Source: Devosia equisanguinis
GTDB lineage: Bacteria > Pseudomonadota > Alphaproteobacteria > Rhizobiales > Hyphomicrobiaceae
Direction of reading: 5' to 3'
NCBI GenBank assembly: GCA_945901835.1
Contig: CAMDMH010000075.1
Coordinates: forward strand, 1 to 9,524
Length of the DNA: 9,524 nucleotides
Shown in pieces: positions 1-4,541 of the stretch (position 1 is its first letter; each line of letters begins with the position of its first letter). The notes below the pieces were generated by a model, which was not told the origin of the DNA, ran no database searches, and saw nothing but the letters and a program-made list of their open reading frames with translations. Position numbers and translations under genes: made by a program.

Positions 1-1624
1 GTTCGGTCTGAAGACGCGCATCGGCAGCCAGGTGCGATTCGATCTTGCGGATCGCATGCAGCACGGTGGTGTGATCGCGCCCACCGAAGCGGCGACCGAT
101 CTCGGGCAACGACCGGGAGGTCAGCTGCTTGGCGAGATACATGCCAATCTGTCGCGGCCACACCACGGAGCGGTGGCGGCGCTCGGACAGCAGATCGGTC
201 TTCGGAACACCTTTGTGTCGCGAATTGACCTTCAGGATCTCGTCGATCCTGATCCGGCGAGGCTCCTGGCCGTGGATCAAGTCGCGAATTGCCTGCTCGG
301 CAACCTCGAGCGTGATCGGTTGGCGCATGTACTGCCACGTGGCGTGAAGGCGCGTGACGACACCTTCCAGCTCACGTCCGCTCTCGGTGATCTGACCCGA
401 CAGCTTCACCAGCACATCGCGCGCGATCTCGAACGAGGGGTCGAGCTGACGCTTCTCCTGCATGCGCTTCTCGAGCACCTTCAGACGCAGCTCCGAATCG
501 AGAGCACCGATCTCGGCAACGAGACCGCGCTGCAGACGCGAGCGCATCCGGTCGTTGAGGCGAACCATCTGGCTCGGCGGACGAGCTGAAGCCACAACGA
601 CCTGACGGCCGCCGTCGAGCAGCGAATTGATCACGTGATCGAACTCCTGCTCGGTCTGGGTTCCGTGCAGGAACTCGAGATCGTCGATCAGCAGGATGTC
701 GATCGAACGGAACTTGTCCTTGAACGCCAGCGGATCGGACGAACGCAGAGCCTCGACGAACTGATAGCGGAAGCGCTCGGCCGTCAGATAGAGCACCTGC
801 GCGGCGGGAGCGCGACGCTGTACTTCCCACGCGATGGCATGGAGAAGGTGCGTCTTGCCGAGACCAACCTGAGCATGAATGAAGAGCGGGTTGATGCTCG
901 ACGTCGAGCCCGCGCGAACGGTCTCGGCGACCTGGGTCGCCCCGGCATGGGCCATCCGGTTGGAAGCACCCACGACGAAGCTGTCCAGGGTATAGCGCGG
1001 ATCGAGCGGCGAGCCTTCAAAGCCACCGACAAAGGTGCGGCCGAGCTGCGGCCCCGATGCACGCACCGGGCTCTGTTGGCGCGGCCCGGGCACCATCGGC
1101 GCAACGGCCGGCGACACCTCGGCGCGCTGCTCCCGCTGCACCTGCTCCATGACCGGACGAGCGGCGATCGTTCCTGCGGGCTGGCGCAGAACGACGTCGA
1201 TGGACTTCACGCCATCGAATTCGGCCGCACAGCGCTTGAGGAGCGTGTCTACATAGTGTGACTGCACCCAGTTGCGCAGGAACTTGGTCGGAAACGTGAG
1301 CCGAAGCACTTCACCGTCGAAGCTGTCGAACTCCATCGAGTTGAACCAGCTCGAATAGACCTCGTCGCCCAGCTGCCGCCGCAGCAGAGCACGAGCCTTC
1401 GCTCCACGGCCGCAGATGCCGCGATCGTCCGAAGCGACGAGCTTATCGTGCCCCGGCACGGTCAAGGCATCCCTGTTGCCGGGCTTGTCGGCGGGATCAC
1501 TGTCACCGGGCATCCCCGGCAGCATGCTGTCTCCCCCGACAGCGCCGGATTCGAAGCGCGATGACGCCTCACCGAAACCATCGCCGCGCGATTGTCGAAC
1601 TACCGTATTTGCATTGTTGGCCAT
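1..1624 (-). CDS. dnaA: Chromosomal replication initiator protein DnaA (3' end cut by window edge)
   Basis: DnaA is the AAA+ ATPase that binds DnaA boxes, melts the origin and loads the helicase. 541 codons are visible. Domain I starts near residue 75 (LLRRQLGDEVYSSWF). The AAA+ core has Walker A GLGKT (254-258, K257) and Walker B IDDLEF (313-318). The C-terminal helix-turn-helix carries the DnaA signature GGRDHTTVLHA (514-524). Only a few residues are missing at the left edge. The ATG at 1624 is preceded by a GGGGA-type ribosome site; internal ATGs at residues 34 and 38 are possible starts. From 1624 there is a polar, Gly/Asp/Ser-rich leader of about 70 residues before domain I, longer than in Escherichia coli DnaA. 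The first position of the P-loop (GxxxxGKT) is Ala (AQVGLGKT); I cannot say from here whether its relatives share this. It is the last gene of a leftward run rpsT - rhodanese - dnaA. Confidence 0.97.
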   Translation of the reverse strand, partial: MANNANTVVRQSRGDGFGEASSRFESGAVGGDSMLPGMPGDSDPADKPGNRDALTVPGHDKLVASDDRGICGRGAKARALLRRQLGDEVYSSWFNSMEFDSFDGEVLRLTFPTKFLRNWVQSHYVDTLLKRCAAEFDGVKSIDVVLRQPAGTIAARPVMEQVQREQRAEVSPAVAPMVPGPRQQSPVRASGPQLGRTFVGGFEGSPLDPRYTLDSFVVGASNRMAHAGATQVAETVRAGSTSSINPLFIHAQVGLGKTHLLHAIAWEVQRRAPAAQVLYLTAERFRYQFVEALRSSDPLAFKDKFRSIDILLIDDLEFLHGTQTEQEFDHVINSLLDGGRQVVVASARPPSQMVRLNDRMRSRLQRGLVAEIGALDSELRLKVLEKRMQEKRQLDPSFEIARDVLVKLSGQITESGRELEGVVTRLHATWQYMRQPITLEVAEQAIRDLIHGQEPRRIRIDEILKVNSRHKGVPKTDLLSERRHRSVVWPRQIGMYLAKQLTSRSLPEIGRRFGGRDHTTVLHAIRKIESHLAADARLQTE

Positions 1625-1665
1625 GATGTCCCCGCATCGATGGTTGAAACACTAAATCCTGCTCG

Positions 1666-1688
1666 GCGCCCAGCCGCATCCTGGGCGC
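1666..1688 (-). promoter_or_regulatory. Hairpin in the dnaA leader
   Basis: A perfect 8-bp inverted repeat, GCGCCCAG / CTGGGCGC, with a 7-nt loop lies 42-64 nt upstream of the dnaA start and about 30 nt downstream of the rhodanese stop. It is not followed by a T-run on either strand, so it is not a textbook intrinsic terminator. It could be a weak terminator for the rhodanese gene or a structured element in the dnaA 5' leader. The structure is seen directly; any role is inference. Confidence 0.45.
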
Positions 1689-1720
1689 AAGCAAAACTCC
1701 GGATACACTCTTTCAGGTCT

Positions 1721-2179
1721 TCAGCTCTGTGCCCAAGGAAGTCCTGCGGCTTTCCAGCCCCCCGATCCGCCTCGATGGCGCCGCGGATCAAGGGGGCCTT
1801 CGAACCCATCCGCGACATTCCGACAGCGTGAATAGCCGTTCGCTGTCATCGCCCGGGCGGCAGACATGCTGCGGCCGCCCGATCTGCATATGAAGAAAAT
1901 CTCGTCGTCCCTGCCGACCGACGCCGCTTCGAGCGCGCTCATCAGCTTGTCGGCGAACTGAGGGTCGACCTGACCCGCAGGAAACGTCTGCCACTCGACG
2001 AGATGCAGTTGCTTACCGATGGGAGTGAGGTCGGGTACGCCGACGAAACTCCACTCAGCCTTGGTGCGGACATCGACCAGCACCGCCTTGGGATCAGATT
2101 TCAATCTGTCCCAAACTCTTTCAACCGAGACATCGTCGAGCACGACGCTGCCACCGGCCCCCACTGTAGACAAACCCAT
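1721..2179 (-). CDS. Single-domain rhodanese-like sulfurtransferase
   Basis: A 152-residue single rhodanese domain. Such proteins carry a persulfide on the active-site Cys and move sulfur between small thiols or proteins in the cytoplasm. The fold start VLVDVRTKAEW (residues 33-43) and the active-site loop CRSGGRS (C98 to S104, the C-x4-R loop) are intact, so it is probably catalytically competent. The C-terminal GWKAAGLPW (141-149) is, as I recall, typical of the alphaproteobacterial members. There is no signal peptide or membrane segment. The ATG at 2179 has a strong ribosome site (GGGGAGGT, 4 nt before the ATG). It lies 96 bp upstream of dnaA on the same strand and may be co-transcribed with it. 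The sulfur acceptor is unknown, and no link to replication can be claimed. Confidence 0.93.
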   Translation of the reverse strand: MGLSTVGAGGSVVLDDVSVERVWDRLKSDPKAVLVDVRTKAEWSFVGVPDLTPIGKQLHLVEWQTFPAGQVDPQFADKLMSALEAASVGRDDEIFFICRSGGRSMSAARAMTANGYSRCRNVADGFEGPLDPRRHRGGSGGWKAAGLPWAQS

Positions 2180-2231
2180 GGTACCTCCCCATGCATGCCC
2201 TAAACCGGCGAACCGCCATTCACCGTTGGCT

Positions 2232-2294
2232 TACTGAAGCAAACGCCAAGTACAACGCACACTAAACCTGCCAGAACAAACACACGCTTCAGTA
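2232..2294. repeat. 9-bp inverted repeat, 45-nt spacer
   Basis: TACTGAAGC (2232-2240) is repeated exactly in inverse as GCTTCAGTA (2286-2294). The right arm runs directly into the small palindrome TAGATT-TAC-AATCTA (2293-2307). The arms lie about 53-115 bp upstream of the rhodanese start codon, a suitable place for a two-site operator or an origin-binding protein. No known regulator is assigned. Confidence 0.5.
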
Positions 2295-2436
2295 GATTTA
2301 CAATCTAGCCACAGCCGAAACCCGCGAGAGCTGCTTTTGTTTACCCGCAGCAGCCCAACGCGAAACGAACCAATACTGCCAAATTACTCGCTCTGGGCGA
2401 TACCGATCTGGCAGTCACGCTGGCGATGATCAATTC

Positions 2437-2453
2437 TTAACCTTGCTTTAACC
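2437..2453. promoter_or_regulatory. Putative CtrA binding site
   Basis: TTAACC-N5-TTAACC matches the full CtrA consensus TTAA-N7-TTAA, with both half-sites extended to TTAACC. CtrA is the master cell-cycle response regulator of alphaproteobacteria and silences the Caulobacter origin by binding such sites. No other full TTAA-N7-TTAA site was found in the rpsT-rhodanese gap. It lies about 258 bp upstream of the rhodanese start and within the candidate origin. The sequence match is exact; binding is inferred. Confidence 0.6.
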
Positions 2454-2571
2454 ATGCAGGGCTTTGTCGGTCAAGGTTCGATGGTTACCCAGGGCAGGGC
2501 CGGACGCGAAGCATCCCTGTGTGCAAAAAATAGCCTCCGGACGAGGCGATCGGGGGGAAACCTGCTGAATC

Positions 2572-2580
2572 TGTGGATGA
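2572..2580. promoter_or_regulatory. Putative DnaA box overlapped by GANTC methylation sites
   Basis: TGTGGATGA differs by one base from the consensus TGTGGATAA (the complement of TTATCCACA). GAATC sites abut it on the left (2567-2571) and overlap it on the right (2579-2583). GANTC is the target of the alphaproteobacterial cell-cycle methyltransferase CcrM. Further GANTC sites are at 2717-2721 and 2905-2909. By number GANTC is not enriched here; only the placement around the box is notable. Confidence 0.5.
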
Positions 2581-2849
2581 ATCCCTGGGGGAAATTGAGC
2601 CGGACAGCCTACCGAAGCGATGACAAGGTGAGCGATGTTTTGTCTTGTCCGCCTTCCCTGGGCTGCGGCCAGGTAACCGCTAAAACAGATCAGGAACGAT
2701 CCCGAAAGTACCTGCAGAGTCAAGCTCCGTGACGGACCAGACCCAGCTCGCGGGATCACTGCGGAGAGGGGGCCGCGAAGCAGTTTTGTTGCTGATGTGT
2801 CACAATCCAGGAAAAGCGCACCGGAGTGTCCGCAGGTGGGACAGGTGGC

Positions 2850-2886
2850 AAAAGAAAAGCCCTGTCCCGGGCTGGGATCAGGGCTT
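2850..2886 (-). terminator. Intrinsic terminator of rpsT
   Basis: Read leftward, AAGCCCTG and CAGGGCTT form an 8-bp perfect stem around a 14-nt loop (2857-2864 with 2879-2886). The T-rich run TTTTCTTTTG follows immediately. This is a standard rho-independent terminator about 70 nt after the rpsT stop. It separates rpsT transcription from the candidate origin region. Confidence 0.85.
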
Positions 2887-2958
2887 CTCTTCGAAAAGAA
2901 TTGAGAATCGGTGCGGGAGCCGCATAGGGCCGGCAGCAGGCCGACCGGCAGCACCACG

Positions 2959-3222
2959 TCACGCCATCGCGTTGACGCGCTTGGTGAGCCGAGAAACCTT
3001 GCGGCTGGCGGTGCGCTTGTGAACCACGCCCTTCTGGCTCGTGCGAGCGAGCACGGGCTCCGCACCCTTCAGTGCAGCCAGGGCGATGTTCTTGTCGCCC
3101 GCGGCGATCGCCTCTTCGACCTTGCGGATCTCGGTCTTCATGCGCGTCCCGCGGGCCTTGTTGACTTCGGTGCGCTTCTCGATCTTGCGCGTGGCCTTTT
3201 GGGCTGAGGTTGTATTTGCCAT
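2959..3222 (-). CDS. rpsT: 30S ribosomal protein S20
   Basis: An 87-residue, Lys/Arg/Ala-rich protein that binds 16S rRNA early in 30S assembly. The N-terminal MANTTSAQKATRK, the helical middle (KVEEAIAAGDKNIALAAL) and the GVVHKRTASRKVSRL segment are characteristic of S20, and the length is normal for the family. The ATG at 3222 is supported by family length, although the ribosome site (GAGA) is weak. It is transcribed away from the SxtJ-like gene and ends at an intrinsic terminator. S20 genes next to dnaA are common in alphaproteobacteria, which fits the chromosomal context. Confidence 0.97.
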   Translation of the reverse strand: MANTTSAQKATRKIEKRTEVNKARGTRMKTEIRKVEEAIAAGDKNIALAALKGAEPVLARTSQKGVVHKRTASRKVSRLTKRVNAMA

Positions 3223-3664
3223 TCTGATCTCACATTGGGTGACGGTTGCGGTGGTACGTAGCTTGCTTCATCAGGCCTGCCAGTGCGTACCGGCAATCTG
3301 GTGAATTTTCAGGGCTGCAAAGGCACGCCGCGCTTGTCTTCTCCGCCTCGAGTACTTCAGGGTGGAGAAATGGGAGCGCGAGCAGGGTGCCGAAGCACAA
3401 GAGATCCAACCACCCGGGACCTGGAGCCTCAATCGACCGGACGGATTTGCTTTCGCGACCCACCGCTCGGATAAAGATGCTCTAGATTCATAGGTCTAGA
3501 GCAGTTTTAGCCGATCCTTCGATCGCCCAAGGCGATCACGTATGATCGAATACTGCTCTAGGCCACGGACGGCAAACATGGGCGGTGTATATCGCTCAGG
3601 CAAATTCGGGTCAACGCGTTGCAACATCGGCGCGTTTGGTCGCTGACGGCGGAGAACGAGGAAA
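3223..3664. other. Divergent intergenic region between rpsT and the carbamoylation module
   Basis: No convincing gene is seen in these 442 bp. Short frames on both strands lack family features and any decisive ribosome site. The right half holds a nested inverted-repeat element (3479-3561) and two overlapping palindromes, CAACGCGTTG (3612-3621) and GTTGCAAC (3618-3625), about 40-53 bp before the SxtJ-like start. A TGTATAT at about 3586 could be a -10 element, but I see no matching -35. Promoters for both flanking genes are expected here. Confidence 0.5.
3479..3561. repeat. Nested inverted-repeat element built on CTAGAGC
   Basis: Several perfect arms overlap: GCTCTAGA / TCTAGAGC (3479-3486 with 3495-3502, 8-nt loop); CTAGAGCAGT / ACTGCTCTAG (3496-3505 with 3552-3561); and, inside the latter, TTCGATC / GATCGAA (3518-3524 with 3544-3550) and GATCGCC-CAA-GGCGATC (3521-3537). 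The last two compete, so alternative folds are possible. The middle arm serves two partners. This resembles a small dispersed palindromic element rather than a simple terminator. No transposase or target duplication is visible. Confidence 0.55.
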
Positions 3665-4075
3665 ATGTCGAAAAACTTCCACGAGCGGTACGATCGTCCG
3701 GAATTGCCGCTCCCGCCCGACAGGTCGACCGGACTGGTGTTCACAGCCATCACTCTGATCGTCGCCTACGTGTGGCGGAACGACCAGACCGTGATGACGG
3801 TCGCTTTGGCGCTTGCGGGCATCCTCGGCGTCGTCAGCCTCGTCGTGCCGATCGCCATCAGGCCCCTCAACATCGTCTGGATGCAGTTCGCCCTGCTTCT
3901 CAGCAAGGTCATGAACCCGATCGTGATGATGGTTCTCTTCCTCATCGCCATCGTCCCGGCCGGCCTCCTGATGCAATTGGTGCGCGACCCCCTGCGCCGC
4001 CGCCGCCCCACAGGCGACACCTACTGGATCAGCCACGAAAAGCTCGAGAACAGCAGCATGAAGAACCAGTTCTGA
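3665..4075 (+). CDS. SxtJ-like small membrane protein
   Basis: A 136-residue protein with a short hydrophilic, Pro-rich N-terminus (about 1-20) and three hydrophobic segments (about 22-37, 43-65 and 83-106). Its basic C-terminal tail holds RRRRP (111-115), followed by TYWISHEKLE. Hydropathy, length and the TYW tail motif fit the SxtJ family, whose members sit beside O-carbamoyltransferase genes in saxitoxin clusters and elsewhere. The biochemical role is unknown; an inner-membrane partner or anchor for the carbamoyltransferase is a reasonable inference. The ATG at 3665 follows a good ribosome site (GAGGAAA). It is the first gene of a plus-strand run of three, with a structured 197-nt gap before the next. 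The family call is from memory of the module, not a search. Confidence 0.8.
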   Translation: MSKNFHERYDRPELPLPPDRSTGLVFTAITLIVAYVWRNDQTVMTVALALAGILGVVSLVVPIAIRPLNIVWMQFALLLSKVMNPIVMMVLFLIAIVPAGLLMQLVRDPLRRRRPTGDTYWISHEKLENSSMKNQF

Positions 4076-4078
4076 TAC

Positions 4079-4164
4079 CGTGCCAGTTCGCGGTGTCGCC
4101 CAACTGACGATGCCAGACGAGCCCATCTTTCCGTCTGGCGGTATGAGACGACGGAACTGGCACG
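4079..4164 (+). other. Nested hairpin between the SxtJ-like and DUF5989 genes
   Basis: The outer stem is a perfect 11-bp inverted repeat, CGTGCCAGTTC / GAACTGGCACG (4079-4089 with 4154-4164). Inside it is an independent perfect 8-bp stem, GCCAGACG / CGTCTGGC (4112-4119 with 4132-4139), with a 12-nt loop. It begins 3 nt after the stop codon of the first gene. No T-run follows, so it is not a standard terminator. It may be a processing or stability element of the operon mRNA, a structured regulatory RNA or a REP-like insertion. Confidence 0.55.
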
Positions 4165-4223
4165 CCATTTGATCGCGTCATCCTTTGATTGTATCGAAAC
4201 GCATCAACCTCTCTGCGGCTTCT

Positions 4224-4237
4224 ACCGCTTGAGCGGT
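4224..4237. repeat. Short palindrome upstream of the DUF5989 gene
   Basis: ACCGCT-TG-AGCGGT is a perfect 6-bp-arm palindrome 36-49 bp before the small gene's start. It could be an operator or a minor hairpin; the size is too small to be confident. Confidence 0.3.
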
Positions 4238-4272
4238 GGCGAGCTTGAACCCACATCCCAAGAGGCAAGGAC

Positions 4273-4425
4273 ATGCTGTCGCTGCTGAAAGAACTCGTCG
4301 CCTACATGAACGCGAGGCGGAAGTGGTGGCTGCTCCCGGTCATCACGATCCTATTGATCGTCGGCGGACTGCTGGTTCTGGCGCAGGGCTCGGCCGTGGC
4401 GCCCTTCATCTACACCGTTTTCTGA
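4273..4425 (+). CDS. DUF5989 / SxtK-like 50-residue membrane protein
   Basis: A 50-residue protein beginning MLSLLKELVAYMNARRKWW. It has one membrane segment at about 19-38 (WLLPVITILLIVGGLLVLAQ) and a hydrophobic end (AVAPFIYTVF). The ARRKWW just before the helix predicts the N-terminus in the cytoplasm. Length and pattern fit the DUF5989 family, the small partner found between or beside SxtJ-like and carbamoyltransferase genes (SxtK in saxitoxin clusters). Its function is unknown; an accessory or membrane-tethering subunit is inferred from constant company. The ATG at 4273 is preceded by AAGGA very close to the start and GAGG slightly further away. The carbamoyltransferase gene starts 116 nt downstream. 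Confidence 0.85.
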   Translation: MLSLLKELVAYMNARRKWWLLPVITILLIVGGLLVLAQGSAVAPFIYTVF

Positions 4426-4470
4426 TTTCTGAAGGCGCGCTCCACGGCGCCTGAGCCGACTTTCCCAATT

Positions 4471-4501
4471 GCGATGCCACAGGTCAGGCCGGCGGCATCG
4501 C
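4471..4501 (+). other. Hairpin before the carbamoyltransferase gene
   Basis: GCGATGCC / GGCATCGC form a perfect 8-bp inverted repeat (4471-4478 with 4494-4501) around a 15-nt loop, 40-71 nt upstream of the carbamoyltransferase ATG. No T-run follows. It may shape translation or mRNA stability between the 50-residue gene and the enzyme; the role is inferred only from position. Confidence 0.4.
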
Positions 4502-4541
4502 GTTCTGCACACGTCGTTACTTCGCGGCACGGAACAAGCTC

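Larger units (their letters stand above)
2180..2848. other. Candidate origin / cell-cycle control region between rpsT and the rhodanese-dnaA genes
   Basis: This stretch has no credible gene; the open frames here are arginine/proline-rich shadows. The part from about 2220 to 2460 is clearly richer in A+T than the surrounding coding DNA. It contains a 9-bp inverted repeat (2232-2294), a small AT palindrome TAGATT-TAC-AATCTA (2293-2307), a weak DnaA-box-like CTAGCCACA (2305-2313), a CtrA-type site (2437-2453), and a near-consensus DnaA box flanked by GANTC sites (2567-2583). Proximity to dnaA and this mix of sites suggest oriC. Against it, I see only one box with a single mismatch, and several alphaproteobacteria have their origin elsewhere, for example near hemE. 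The promoter of the rhodanese-dnaA genes should also lie here. Confidence 0.45.

Noticed and set aside
32..1261. Plus-strand frames opposite dnaA
   Set aside because: The minus strand carries full DnaA with Walker and DNA-binding motifs; the plus frames are its mirror.
2448..3065. 205-codon minus-strand frame overlapping rpsT and the intergenic region
   Set aside because: It runs over the rpsT coding end and its terminator in another frame, with no family resemblance.
3350..3420. Possible tRNA-like stretch upstream of rpsT
   Set aside because: I could not form the four cloverleaf stems or find a proper T-loop; no tRNA is supported anywhere in the window.
3230..3485. Short frames of about 77-79 codons on both strands upstream of rpsT
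   Set aside because: No ribosome site that decides a start, no domain or membrane pattern, and the two frames oppose each other; coincidental.
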